DNA of 64,000 nt from Pseudorasbora parva (GCF_024679245.1 NC_090174.1:47269974-47333973); one strand, 5' to 3'; positions 40,568 to 53,562 are shown, counted from the stretch's first letter. Notes: generated by a model not told the origin, from the letters alone. A program made the numbers and translations.

Positions 40568-43500
40568 AAGATGGCTGCCTGTATGTAGTATGTGTGTTGT
40601 TTATCTCTGCTTCTTTCCAACTTAAAAGGACATCAAAGACTGTTTTAAGGCTTACGTTGGATTTTTATCTACATTATTATTATTACTATAACTAATTAAT
40701 TGCCTAAATGAGGGCATATTTTATATTTGTTTATTTGCTTGGCTGCCTGACGCTGTGGATCCCTATGGACGGCATGCTTAATGCTAATGCTAATGAGGGG
40801 AGAGATACACCTGCATCGTATTCGTGGATTATTCCGAACACTGTGACTTCCCTGGAGCCGGTTGATGGGAATCCTGTCATGAGGCCCTGGGTTGAGAGGT
40901 GCCTTTTTGGTCGGGCGCCTTTTATTCTGAGGGATGAATCAAGAGGTCTGCGATGTTTGTGGGCACGTGGAAACGGAAAACTGTCTCCCTATGCGACGTT
41001 CATCTATAGGGACAGTTCGACAGCTGGCGCAGCACGGAAGAGCTGGTTGGTCTTTCTTTTGCTCCTAATATCGGGGAATATCCACCCTAATCCAGGCCCA
41101 GAACTTGCGCAGCTTCAGACTCCTGCTGAGTTCAAGTCTAGTAATGGTTTGCATCTTTTTCACCTCAATGTCCGCAGTTTGGTAAACAAAATAGACCTAA
41201 TAAGAATATGGGCTGATTCAACGAACTCTGATATAATTGTTCTATCAGAGACATGGTTAAAGAAGTCAGTTCCTAATAACATGATCCATATTGAGGGGTA
41301 TAATGTTTTTAGATCGGATCGAACAAAAAAAGGTGGTGGAGTTGCAGTTTATATTAAGTCTAAGCTAAACTGCACTTGTATATTATCCATCAGCAAGCCA
41401 AACTTTTTTGAACTTTTGGCAATTAAATTAGTTTTTGGTAATGGTCCAGATATCATCGTTGTTGGATGTTATCGTCCCCCTTCAGCTTCAAGTGAAGCTA
41501 TTACTTCACTTACGGACCTTCTCCATAACTGGACTAAATCAGAGCTTATTTTACTCGGGGATTTAAACTGGGATTGGTTATCACAAATGTCTGACCCACT
41601 CAAGGGTATTTGCGACTCTCTTTGTTTGGATCAATTGATAAAGTTACCCACCCGGTTAAATCATAAAGATCTAGTTAAATCCACGCTACTTGATGTAATT
41701 TTAACCAATGCTCCTCATAGATTCTCTGCAGTTGGCGTTTTTTGTAATGATGTAAGTGACCATTGTGCAATAGTATGTGTAAGGAATTGTAGGATTCCAA
41801 AGAGTAAACCACGTTTTATTTTAAAACGACAATTTAAACATTTTAATGATCAAGCCTTTCTGCAAGATATTTATAATAGTGATTTATATGTTGTTTCACA
41901 GATACCTGATGTTGATATAGCATGGGAGTATTTTAAATGTACTTTTTTGCCTATATGTGACAAACATGCACCTTTTAAAAGGTTTAGAGTAAGAAGTAGA
42001 GATAATCCCTGGTTTAATGAGTCAATATCTTCTCTTATAAAAAATAGAGATAATGCATGGGCTAAAGCAAAGAAAACAAATAATAATATGGATTGGGTAA
42101 ATTATAGGACAATAAGAAATAACTGTACAAAATTGATAAAAAAATCTAAATGTGATTATTATTTAAATATGATGAATGAAAATTTGAACAATCCGACACA
42201 TTTCTGGAAGTTGACTCAATCAATTGGTGGTAAAAAAAACTCCACCAGTCTGCCGGACTGTTTAAAAATAAATGAGAGTGTAATACGGGACAAGGAAAAT
42301 ATTGTAACAGCTTTTAACAACCATTTTATCACTGCTGGCTTAATTCCGGACTTTAGTAATTTAGAGGAACATAATGTAGAAGGCAATGTGGCAAATGCTT
42401 CGTGTTGTTCTCAGCTGTTCACCTTTACTCCTATTTTGGCTACACAAGTTTATAAAGCCTTGTTAAACTTGGATTGTAAAAAATCAGCGGGATTTGATAA
42501 AATAGAGCCTTACTTTTTAAAAATTGCTGCAGATCTTATAACAGAACCCATCACTTCAATTTTTAATTTAAGTTTAAAATCAAATGTTATTCCTCGTGCA
42601 TGGAAATCAGCTATGATTCTACCTTTGTTAAAAGGTGGTGATCCATCTGAGATGAATAATTACTGTCCAATTTCAAGGTTGTCAGTGATGGCAAAAGTAT
42701 TTGAATCTTTTATAAATGATCAAGTAAAACAGTTTATTACTGAAAATAATATTTTAAATGAATTTCAATCAGGCTTTAGATCAGGTCACAGTACTGTAAC
42801 TGCAGCCATGCTGGTTACTAATGATATTATTAAATGTTTGGATAGTAAACAGCATTGTGCAGCTTAATTTGTAGATCTCTCCAAAGCATTTGATTCTGTA
42901 GACCATAAACTACTGTTGCAGTGACTTAGTTGTGTGGGTTTTAGTGAAACAGCTCTAAATTGGTTTAATAATTACTTATTTGAACGAACTCAATGTGTCT
43001 CAGTTGAAAATTTTATATCTGCAGAACAAACAATTAAAAAAGGTGTCCCACAGGGTTCAGTTTTAGCACCAATTTTATTTTCTATCTATATCAATGACAT
43101 AGGTTGTGGGATAACTCCAGCTAGAATCCATCTATATGCTGATGACACAATCATTTACACAGTCGCACATTCTTTGAGTCAAGCCATGGAGTTTCTGCAA
43201 GATTCTTTTCGGTCTTTGCAGCTGTCATTGTCAAATTTGAAACTGGTTTTAAACACACAAAAAACAAATTATATGCTTTTCACCCGGGGTTCCATTAAAA
43301 CAGATTTCCCGATTTTAACTTTAGAAAGAGACTGTATAGAAAGAGTAAACTGTTATAAATACTTAGGCATATGGCTAGATGAAAAATTAGGTTTTAATGT
43401 ACATATTGAAAATCTCTTGAAAAAGCTTAGACCAAAACTGGGTTTTCTCTTTCGTTTAAAGAAATGTTTTCCTTTAGAAGCAAGAAAGAGAATTATTCAA

Positions 43501-44179
43501 AGTTGTTTCCTCTCCGTCTTAGATTACGGTGATGTGGTTTATATGCATGCAAGTTCATCTTCTCTAAAAAAGTTAGATTGTGTATACCATGCTGCCTTGC
43601 GCTTTGTGACGAGTGCCTCTTCACGCACTCATCATTGTAACTTGTACGAATTGGTGGGTTGGTCTTCTTTGTTTCAAAGGAGAAAAATACACATGCTGAT
43701 GTTTATTGCTAAGGCATTGTTGGGAAAACTACCACTTTATATTTGTCAACTTTTATCGTATTACACCTGTACTTATAGCACTAGATCGAGAGATAAATTG
43801 CTTTTAAAGGTTCCTAGAGTACGTTCAGAGTTTGGTAAAACTGCCTTCTCTTTCTATGCTCCCTGGTTATGGAATGAGCTGCAGAGTATAATAAGGATAG
43901 AAGCACTCCCTTCTTTAAAAGTTTTTAAAAACCTCTTATTAACCAAGTTAAGGGAAACATGTGTATGTTTTGTTAAGTAGATTTTGTTGTTATTTTGAGT
44001 GTTGGACAAAATTTTATGAAAGATTCAGATTTTTTTTTTTTTTTTTTTTTTTTTTGTATGTTGTTTATGTGAAACTTTCTGTGCTGCCATCTTGGCCAGG
44101 ACTCCCTGGAAGAAGAGATTTATATCTCAATGGGACTATCCTGGTAAAATAAAGGATAAAAAAAAAAAAAAAAAAAAAA
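40568..44179 (+). mobile_element. Near full-length APE-type non-LTR retrotransposon (L2/Rex-like)
   Basis: Starts near CCAAGATGGCTGCCTGTATG, has one long coding region (40708-43980) and ends ATCTCAATGGGACTATCCTG, TAAAATAAAGGAT and an A-run to 44179. That 3' end is typical of fish L2/Rex-type LINEs. A poly(T) run lies in the 3' UTR at about 44029-44055. A target-site duplication was not found. The clade is inferred from protein motifs and the tail. Confidence 0.85.
40708..43980 (+). pseudogene. LINE endonuclease-reverse transcriptase with two stop codons
   Basis: A continuous frame of about 1,090 codons apart from TAA at 42865-42867 and TGA at 42922-42924. The N-terminus (about residues 1-135) has a hydrophobic stretch leading to a 2A-like motif at 41041-41100 (SGNIHPNPGP). 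The apurinic endonuclease follows (FHLNVRSLVNKID, LSETWL, KGGGVAVYIK, CYRPPS, LLGDLNWDW, SDHCAIV). Then RT: AGFDKIEPYFLKI, FQSGFRSGHSTVTA, FVDLSKAFDSVDH, GVPQGSVLAPILFSIYINDI and the catalytic YADD. It ends with the KTAFSFYAPWLWNELQ tail. Few lesions suggest a fairly recent copy. The TGA follows a CAG codon and fits CpG decay of an Arg codon. Confidence 0.9.
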
Positions 44180-44245
44180 TGTAGCTACTTCCAATACTTG
44201 CAAAAGATCAGTTTCCACCTATCTGATCCACTAAACTACTTAGAG

Positions 44246-44940
44246 CAGTGGTTCTCAACCTTTTTTGACTACAAGGTCCCCCATTGTCTGTAACAGTATT
44301 TAACAGACCCCAAGTCCCAGACTGAATCAGAAATCGCCCCCTAAACCCTCATTTACTATTCCCTACATCAGTCCACTAATGCAGTTCACTTGAAGGAGTA
44401 AATGAAAACAAATGAGTGAATTCAGACAGTCGTTGTGTGTACATCGGCTGTACATTCATTATTGCGGTGCATCTGGGATTGAATGAGTGCACTCAATAAC
44501 ATCCACTATGGTTTCAGACACCACTACAAATGGCTGTCCCTTCAAATAATGCCCTATTTGAGGGAAAATTAATTATCAAAACATAGTTTAATCAATAGAC
44601 TTCTAGTTACTGTACATAAAAATGTAACTAAAATATTTACAATTAAAGTAATAAAAGTTTTATTTCCCTCAGGAAATCCATGCTTTTTAACCATTGATTT
44701 ACTGGACGAGTATTGAGGATATAAAAAATATTTTTTTACCATTATAGTTTTTAACCAATAACATTTTTCAGATCTTGGCTGGCATAACTAAAAAAAAACT
44801 CAAAAAATGAATATTAATCGTGTTTTAAGACTGTATGCTTAAAAATAATAATAATAATAATTTTAAGTCATCTTGAGGCCCCCTTTGAAGTTTCCTGAGT
44901 CACTCTAATGGACGCTTGGCCCCTTGGCTAAGAATCACTG
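44246..44940. mobile_element. hAT-type MITE with 8-bp target-site duplication
   Basis: Ends CAGTGGTTCTCAACC and the reverse complement CAGTGATTCTTAGCC. The flanks ACTTAGAG (44238-44245) and ATCTAGAG (44941-44948) match at 6 of 8 positions. 695 bp, no transposase. Confidence 0.78.
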
Positions 44941-45234
44941 ATCTAGAGAGTTCCAGCCAAACGGTTACAAGAAAAGTTAATTAAAAAATATAATTGTTTA
45001 CTCACACACATGTTGTTCCAAACCCCTCTGTTGTTATTTTTAGAGAATGTACACACTCCTCTTTTTCATAGAGACTGTCAAACTTCAAAAAGTAATGTAT
45101 GACTAGCCATTTGTCAACTTGTGCATTATATTACAAATCTGTTGAAGCCCCAGTGTTGAGGATGCAGTATACTAAATAAAATAAAATAAAAATACACACA
45201 AAAGTATATACGGTGTAGGGGGTGGGGGGTGGGG

Positions 45235-46683
45235 AGATTTGGTGGAGTATTTAGTCAGCCACCAATTATGCTAGTTCTCCCACTTAAAAAGATGAGAGAG
45301 GCCTGTATTTTTTATAAACTTCAACTATGAGAGACAGAATGAGAAAAAATCCAGAAAATTACATTGTCTGATTTTAAAAGAATTTATTTAAAAAAAATAT
45401 GGTGGAAGATAAGTATTTGGTCAATAACAAGAGTTAATCTCAATACTTTGTTATATACCCTTTGTTGGTAATGACAGAGTTCAAATGTTTTCTGTAAGTC
45501 GCCACAAGGTTTTTACACACTGTTGCTGGTAGTTTGGCCAGATTCCAGATCTCCTCTAGAGTAGTGATGTTTGGGACTGTCACTGGGCAACACAGATTTT
45601 CAACTCCCTCTAAAGATTTTATATGGGGTTAAGATCTGGAGACTGGCTAGGCCACTCCACGACCTTGAAATGCTTCTTAAGAAGCCAATCCTTTGTTGCC
45701 CGTGCGGTATCTTTGGGATCATTGTCATGCTGAAAGACCCATCCACGTTTCATCTTCAATGCCCTTGCTGATGGAAGGTTTTTACTCAAAATCTCAAGAT
45801 ACATGGCCCCATTCATTCTTTCCTTTACATGGCCATCCTGGTCCCTTTGCATAAAAATAGCCCCAAAGCGTGATGTTTCCACCCCCATGTTTCACAGTAG
45901 GTATGGTGCAACTCAGCATTCTTTCTCCTCCAAACACGACAAGTTGAGTTTTTACCAAGAAATTCTATTTTGGTTTCATCTGACCATATGACTCCCAATC
46001 CTCTTCTGGATCATCCAAATGCTCTCTAACAAACTTCAGACAGGCCTGGAGATGTACTGGCTTAAGCAGGGAGACACGTCTGGCATTACAGAATTTTTGC
46101 TTACCGTTCTTGTGATCATTTTGAACCACACAAGGTGATATCTTGCGTGGAGCCCCACTTGTATGTCTTCCATTTTCTAATAATTGCTCCCACAGTTGAT
46201 TTATTCACACCAAGCTGCTTACCTATTGCCGATTCAGTCTTCCCAGCCTGTGCAGGTATACAGTTTTTTTTTCTGACAAAATTGGCTCCTTTGAAAGCTC
46301 TTTGGTCTAGTCATAGTGGAGTTTGGAGTTGGAATTTTTGAGGTTGTGGACAGGTGCCTTATATACTGATAACGAGATCAAACAGGTTCCATTAATACAG
46401 GTAATGTGTGAAGGACAGAGAAGCCTCTTAAAGAAGAAGTTACAGGTCTTTGATAGCAAGAAATCTGGCTTTTTTGTAGGTGACCAAATACTTTTCTTTC
46501 TTTTTTTTGTGTGCAAATAAATTCTTTAAAAATCAGACAATGTGATTTTCGGGATTCTTTTCTCATTCTGTCTCTTATAGTTGAAGTGTACCTATGAAGA
46601 AAATGACAGACCTCTCTCTATCTTTTTAAGAAGGAGAACTTGCACAATTTGTGGCTGACTAAATACTTTTTTGCTCCACTGTA
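45235..46683 (-). mobile_element. Tc1-like transposon, transposase degraded
   Basis: Long inverted ends: GGAGTATTTAGTCAGCCACC and TTCAACTATGAGAGACAGAA at the left; the reverse complement of GGCTGACTAAATACTTTTTTGCTCCACTGTA at the right (split here only for description). The size is about 1.45 kb. The right end meets a TA. The left end is damaged. The transposase lies on the minus strand. Confidence 0.85.
45600..46341 (-). pseudogene. Tc1-like transposase, frameshifted
   Basis: The N-terminal paired-type helix-turn-helix is visible near 46260-46140 (IGKQLGVNKSTVGAIIRKWK). The catalytic domain at 45888-45619 contains [20 protein letters not shown] and [14 protein letters not shown]. The two parts are in different frames and intervening sequence is degraded, so it is inactive. 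Confidence 0.82.
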
Positions 46684-46924
46684 ACTGAGGCTGAGGTAAA
46701 AACTGTGAATTACAGAATTTATTGGAACACTGGTCTGGTGAGTCTTCTCTGTATTTTCCACTGCACAAGAGGCATGATCAACGAGCATTATTTGAATGAC
46801 TCTGTATGCAATTGGATAGTCCTTCAACCAATCAGACCAAGAGGCGTGATCAACAGGCAATGACCCATCATTTCTCTATCTGTCATCGTGTTAAACTCAC
46901 CAATAGCATGTCAGGTGGATAAGC

Positions 46925-47110
46925 CAGCCTGTTATTGGTTCCCGCAAAACTGTAACAGAAACAGTAGAAATGAATGTACAAGTTGCAGAGCGAAATTGCC
47001 GGCAGATCAGGTTGGGTTTACCCAGTCTACGTTGAGGGTGCATATAGACTGCAAAGGGAGTGCATGTGAGCGAGCACCCTTCTTAAAAACTAAAATGACA
47101 AATGGAACAC
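46925..47110. repeat. Interspersed repeat shared with 27596 and 32375
   Basis: Its first part matches 27596-27715 (GGTTCCCGCAAAACTGTAAC). Its second part (GAGGGTGCATATAGACTGCA, GCACCCTTCTTAAAA) matches 32375-32440 (GAGGGCGCATATTGATCTCA, GCACCCTTCTGAGA). Class unknown. Confidence 0.55.
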
Positions 47111-47119
47111 CCTATGGTC

Positions 47120-48060
47120 ACACGGCCATGGCTCAGCCATTAAAAGTCCACAAGGTCGAAAGTGCATATGAAGAGTAAAATTTGGGACAGGGTTTATTTG
47201 AAAGGGTGCATCCGAAAATTCATTGCCTTATAGGTGCCTTAAAACTGATTTCGGAAAGACTTCTAAAGCAGTTTAACAGTTTGATAATCTACAGCACAGA
47301 GCAGGCTTTGGTGAGAACTATTAAAAATGTAATTACTACTGTAGTAATTTCTTGCTAGAATTTAAATCAGAACTGGAAAATATTGGTCTAAAACTTACAT
47401 TTACACACAGATTGACCAGCAATCGCAACTTTCCGACGCCATTTTTCTTTTTCTCGCTCAGCTTTCACCGAAAGGATACATCTTTACTGCCTTCAAAATC
47501 CATTAGATTGTAATTTTTTCTTGTAAATGCCAAACAACTGAACTACTGTCAAGCCACGGTACGGTAAGCCTAGAGGAAAAATTTAGTAGTTTAGTAGCGA
47601 GCTAAACACCAACAATAGAAGGCATATGGATATGATGAACAGAAAATGCATTTACTGTCAACAAAACAATCTCATCTTCAGTTCTCAAATTCATTCTTCA
47701 TTAAAATAGCGCACTGCTCTGGAACATAGTTCTGGACATTTGTCCAATACGTGTCACTAAACATGTGATATGAGCTTCATTAACCTTTTCATTGATAAAT
47801 AATTTTTAACAATGAAGTTTGCCATTGATATATTCTTCTTTTGCCGAGAAATATTCTACCTCAATATGTCATGCATGTTGCGTAACCGATAGTTTCTCTT
47901 GTCTATTTAGAATTAGAACTGCCTGATTCGCAAAATGAACAATTACTCATAAATGCTTGAATGAGTGGTTCTGTTTTCCCCAAAATTAAATGTTGGGGAG
48001 ACCAGGTATGTTTTTTTATGTTTTTTATGGTTTTAGGTATACTTTTTTCTTCACCATCTA
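47120..48060. other. Stretch without a recognised feature
   Basis: No exon or clear repeat recognised between the shared repeat and the second DIRS element. Confidence 0.4.
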
Positions 48061-48320
48061 AAATATCTCGGGTTTTTTAACCCTTATTCCCTGAGAAGGA
48101 AACAAGACACTGCATCGTAAGAACGACAATTATGGGGAACGCCCCCAGCGTTACATGTCTGAAGCATGAATGAATTTAAGACCAATCCTGATTGGTGCTA
48201 CGTCATGTCGTAGTATGTGACGGCATACCCGGAAGTATAAAGGGACACCGTTTCACAACCGCTCTAGCTTTTTCGCAATGAAGCAAGTCGCTCCCAGGCA
48301 TGGAGAGGCGTGGCAAGGCA

Positions 48321-48440
48321 AGGCAAGTGTCTCGTTCCCTTCTCAGGGAACAAGGCAAGGCAAGTGTCTCGTTCCCTTCTCAGGGAACAAGGGTTATAGT
48401 CATAACCCGAGACGTTCCCTTCCGAAGGAACTCCCACTGT
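48321..48440. repeat. ICR of the second DIRS with a tandem duplication
   Basis: The block AAGGCAAGTGTCTCGTTCCC and its continuation occurs twice in tandem (about 48321-48352 and 48358-48389). The second copy runs on into CAAGGGTTATAGTCATAACC, then CGAGACGTTCCCTTC, which pairs with the outer ends. Confidence 0.8.
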
Positions 48441-48692
48441 GCCGTAAGAAAGACACTTTTGGGGAACGAGTACCCACTATGACACCACGAACCATGTCTG
48501 CCCTAGTGTGAAGCTGGAACCCAGGCACACTTAGGATGAGAGGACCCTAGCGCCTGGAGCCAGGGAGATGCAGACTGTAAAACCTGATAAAAGTGTGTGG
48601 GGTAGCCCAGCCGGCTGCCTCACAGATCTCCTGAAGCGGGACCCCCATTTGAAGTGCCTGAGAAGAGGCCATGCCCCTAGTGAAATGTGCCC

Positions 48693-49181
48693 TCAAGGCC
48701 AAAGGTGAACAATCGCCTGGACAATCCAGTTACTGACCGTCTGCTTGGACACGGGCAGACCCCTTTTAGAAGACCTGAAACACACTAACAGCTGGTCCAA
48801 CTTTCTCCACTGCGAAGACTTCCGCAGATAAATTTGCAGTGCTCTGACCGGGCAGAGCAGATGAAGTCTCCCCTCTTCAGCCGACACATGAGGTGGAGAA
48901 TGAAATGCCAGCAGGACCGTAGGCCACCAAGTGGAAAATACATTCCACTTTAAGCCGTACAACCTTCTCGTGGAAGGAGCCCTGGAACTGAGTATGGTCT
49001 CCACTACACCTGCCGACAGGCCAGCCTCGAAGTACTGAGCCCCCTCAGGGGCCAGACCCAAAGCTTCCACAGCTCTGGTTGGGGGTGAAATATTGTGCCC
49101 CTTGCCTGAGACAGCAAGTCCCTCCTCAAAGGGATCTGCCATGGAGGACCTGCCAGCAGTGCTATGATGTCTGAGAACCAT
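48693..49181 (-). pseudogene. DIRS tyrosine recombinase fragment
   Basis: Contains SSRAPSTRRLYGLKWNVFSTW, then jumps to HLLCPVRALQIYLRKS and SKQTVSNWIVQAI, which align with the core-binding and mid regions of the intact recombinase at 7935-8972. About 100 codons between them are deleted. The H-x-x-R box and tyrosine are absent. Confidence 0.82.
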
Positions 49182-49255
49182 ACTCTGGCCGGCCAGTATG
49201 GGGCTACTAGGAGTAGATCCCGTCCTGGCGGTCCCTCTCCAGAACTCCTGGAAGC
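49014..49255 (-). pseudogene. DIRS polyprotein C-terminal fragment
   Basis: LLVAPYWPARVWFSDIIALL and QARGTIFHPQPELWKLWVWP match the C-terminal end of the intact DIRS pol frame (LLVAPYWPNRTWFPELTLLA). The RT and RNase H domains upstream are deleted. Confidence 0.8.
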
Positions 49256-49259
49256 AGAG

Positions 49260-49841
49260 CTATCGGGGGAAATGCATACAGACACAGCCTTGGCCATGTC
49301 TGTACCATGAAATCCAACCCCAGCGGGGCTGGATGCGTAAGGGAAAAGAGTGTGGTCTGTTCCATGATCTGCACAACTCATTGTGCAAATCAGGAAAAAA
49401 AGGCATACCCCAGCACTGAAGTTGAGACCTGTGGTGCAGGAGGCGCTCATCAAGTTTACTCTTAATTACTATCGCTTCCTGCACATATGATGGACAGCTG
49501 ATGTTTAGTCTGGCCACCACAAGAGTCACAACCTCAATGAGCTCCTCATAAGCGGGCACGTGAGGTGATGAGTGAGCCTCAACTTTACTCGCCTTGATGA
49601 TGAGCACATCCACATCCTCAGATGCAGATAGCTCAAATATCGGACCCTCTTCTCGTGCAGAAGAATCCGCAGCACAGGCTTCTGGAGGAAAGTGCCTCAG
49701 CAGTCCCGATCTCATCAGCCAGTTCCTGTTGCGATCCCCACGATCTAAGCCGCACGCCACCTCAATGGCAAAGGGACCTGAACCGCGGGGAACGCAAGCC
49801 TGGCCGCCCTCGTCAAACATGGCCAGGCGGGAGCGCAGCAC
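49260..49841 (-). pseudogene. DIRS gag-like fragment
   Basis: An open frame with AYEELIEVVTLVVARLNISC and MPFFPDLHNELCRSWNRP; the latter resembles VPFFPEVHQELTKSWVAP of the intact gag. The zinc-ribbon N-terminus and basic tail are missing. It fuses directly into pol C-terminal sequence, marking the internal deletion. Confidence 0.75.
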
Positions 49842-49960
49842 TCTGATGAGAAGTGCTTCACAGTGCTCACAGCTAGCTCCCTCGAGAGTTAATCAAACTG
49901 TTTACACACATAGAGTGCGTATCCCCACCCATGATGTAACGAGGGCAGGGGTGCACACTA

Positions 49961-51241
49961 GAGGTTAGATCGGGCTCAAAAAATCAAGCCCGACCCTACC
50001 CGAGCCCGTGCACGTTGTGTCCAAGCCCGGCCCAGCCCGACACATTAACTTTAATTATGAGCCCGAGCCCGATTTAAACCCGACCATTGTTCAATACATG
50101 GGTGTTTTGACGAGAACGAGCCTGTAATGAGCAAAGTGCAGCGAAGCGGCCTGGTGAGGCTCATGATAAAACTACATTTAGTTTTCAGTTTTCTCCAAAG
50201 CAACTGTACAGCCGAATAACATTTTGTTGCAATATTTTCATGTTTAACACTTTGAAGCTGCTTTGAAACAATCATTATTGTAAAAGCGCTATAGGCTATA
50301 AATAAAGTTGACTTGACTCCGCTCAATAATCCGCAGGCGCGCGCTCATGATCCACTCACCGGTAAACTGATGTTTGCTCAAATCCAGCTCAGACATTTAT
50401 ATAGCTTACTTTGTTGTTGCCATTAAACAATGTGTTTTTCCTTCATATTTATGTTTAAATATTATAATATTATTTTTACATTTCATCTGATTACGATGAG
50501 TGAAAAGATGCGAGTGGGTCAGAAATGATTTTGGTGGTTATATTTAGTTTAATATTAAGTTTTGTTTTGTAGAAAGCATTTATTTCGTTTTGTTTAAATT
50601 GTATCTTAATTTTAAAAAAAGGTTTCTTGGGCCAATTGCTTGGATTTAATAAATAAAAAGCAAATAGCAGACTATAATCGCGAGGTGAAGTCATGGGAGT
50701 GATTGCTTTCATTTCATCTCATGAACTGGAGCGCGCGTCTCATAAATAAACCGAAACTCAGCAGGCTATACTTGCCTCACAGACATGACAAATATGCGTA
50801 TAGAAAGCTTGAAATGTCCACTTTTAAACGAAACGATTCGAAGATATTTAATTAAGCAAAATACAGTGTTCAGGCGAGCAGCTCTTGACACAGAGCGTTT
50901 CTGTTTATAATGCTGCGCTCCATCACTGCTCGAGCTGTGAGTTTAACACGCATTTTTACACTAATCCTGACTTGTGCAACTTTGTAGCCTACACATTTGT
51001 TTCTTAGTTGTTGTATTAGTTCTTACTTTGCTAAATATACATATAATTTCTGATTATAGCATAGCTTTCTGCCCATCCAATTAGACTAGTAAAGTAGGCT
51101 AATGACTAAAAAAACAAACGCTTGATCACGGGCCCGGCCCTACCCGACCCGAGAATAGTGCAGGGAAATCTCAGCCCGACCCGGCCCGCGGGTTGGTTCG
51201 GGTCAGGTTCGGGCTCGGGCTCGGGTAGAGAATCTAAACTC
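49961..51241. mobile_element. GC-end element nested in the second DIRS
   Basis: Ends GAGGTTAGATCGGGCTC and the reverse complement GAGTTTAGATTCTCTACCCG, with long CCCGAGCCCGA-type imperfect repeats in both ends and an AT-rich core. About 1.28 kb, no intact coding frame. A related remnant lies at 15690-15840. Class uncertain (hAT-like suspected); no clear target-site duplication. Confidence 0.6.
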
Positions 51242-51679
51242 AGATTCACACACACACACACACACACACAACAGAGCGCTGCTGAAGAGTGAAAAAGCTA
51301 GCGCGGTTGTGAAACGGCGTCCCTTTATACTTCCGGGTATGCCATCACATTCAACGTCTTGACATAGAACCAATCAGGATTGGTCTTAATTTCATTCATG
51401 CTTCAGACGCTGGGGGCGTTCCTCATAATTGTCATTACAACACAGTGGGAGTTCCCTCGGAAGGGAACTGTCCATTTTTAGGTAGACAAAATGCACAAAA
51501 ACGAACAGTATTTCAAGTGATATGCCATGACAACAGTTTTAATTTAAATGAATGGCTCAACAATAAAATGTGTTAATATGGGGAGTGTATGTCCATATTG
51601 TGTGTGTTTGTGCATGCACATGTGCATTTGTTTGTGCATGTCTGTATGTTCTCATTCATGTGTGTGTGTGTGTGTGTGA

Positions 51680-52128
<449 letters not shown>

Positions 52129-52139
52129 AAATTAACATA

Positions 52140-53560
52140 AACATAGAATGCCTATTCTTAGTTGTATGTAAGTGGATAGTTGTTTCGAAACACGTCACTC
52201 ATTGTTTAGCTAGCTATATTAGCATGGTGCTTTGTAATTAGCAGGAGGTTGATACACCATTCTTTACTAGAGAAACTACACTTTGACCTGAAATAACTCA
52301 TATAACATTATATACAATGGTAGAAGTACTGGACAAAATAGTATCTTGTTCATTTTTTTTTTTTTTCTTACCTTGAATTAGATTTTCTGCTGTAGCTTCA
52401 GGAGATATAGCAACACAGCATGGGATCCATGTGGGATCGTAAAGGAAGCCAGAGGAAACTGAAACTGTGATATGACTCCTATCTTATCCGTGATTCATGG
52501 AATTCGTAATGTTACAACTATACCCAGTCTCCCCTACGCATCTTGCTGAAGAACATTGTAGCTGTAAAAACTTATCTCTGTTTTTGATTCACACATGTAG
52601 CACAGGTACTGGTCTACTTCTCAGCGCTTTATTAAAAAAATTCCAAATATAAACACTTGTTATAGGCATAATGTAGTGATGCAAGACAAAAACATGCACT
52701 CGCTCATTTGACAACTGTTTTTTCCCCCCAAAACAAAATGTACCTAAATTAGGTTTATAGGTGGGCATGCATGTGCATGAAATGTTGACCCACTAACCAC
52801 AAGTAGTCTCACATGCTGTAAATGCTCACCCTCACATTATCAACCTCTTAAGATAATCCTAGATCACAGTGTTGTTTATCTTTGAAACTATTGTTCGGTC
52901 ATGAGATCAATTTACAGTAGGTCTAAGTGTACAAGAGAAACATCTGGAAATGTCTAAATGTCCCTCACAGAACAAACTGGAATCTACCACATGAATGACA
53001 ATGAACATATATTCATATAATCAGCTTTTTGTTGATTTTGAGCAGCACATTGTCTGTATAATCCAGTCGGAAATAGGAAATTCCTTCCCTATCATTTAAT
53101 TATGACAGCTGACAGACACAATGCTATCTGGCCTCCTCTTCCTTACGTAATGCCTAGTGTCTTTTTACCCCTTCCTTTAAAACACACATTCTGATCTGAA
53201 AGCATTCTTCTCATTTCTCTCTCACACTCTGTCACATTTTATCTCTTCTGACACGCTATCTCATTCTGACTGCAACCAGACAACAGAAGTGAAGGTGTAG
53301 GAAAGAAAAGCCAGATAAAACTGTTTATTTACTGACAGTAGTCCACATTTGGTACTTTTTTGTCCTTTTCACCAAATTGTTCACAGACTTTAACACAGGT
53401 TAACGATCACATAAATAATAAAAAAAAGTAAAACTCTGCCACAATAGTTCTTTCATTTATTATTATTAATTAAAGGTGAGCAAAACTTTTCCCTTTTGAA
53501 AAAAAAAAAAAAATAGCTTAACCCAAAGATGCTTTTCTGGAATTACCCAGCTAACAAAAA
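52140..53560. other. Stretch without a recognised feature
   Basis: AT-rich. No supported exon, RNA gene or repeat family apart from homopolymer runs. Confidence 0.4.
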
Positions 53561-53562
53561 AG

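Larger units (their letters stand above)
48066..51470 (-). mobile_element. Second DIRS element, internally deleted, with nested insertion
   Basis: Inverted terminal repeats at about 48066-48290 and 51290-51470 share CCGGAAGTATAAAGGGAC-type and GACCAATCCTGATTGGT-type blocks in opposite orientation. An internal complementary region lies at about 48325-48440. The repeats differ in sequence from the 6911-13427 element, so it is a different DIRS subfamily. The RT core, RNase H and the catalytic end of the recombinase are missing. A GC-rich element is nested at 49961-51241. Confidence 0.85.
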
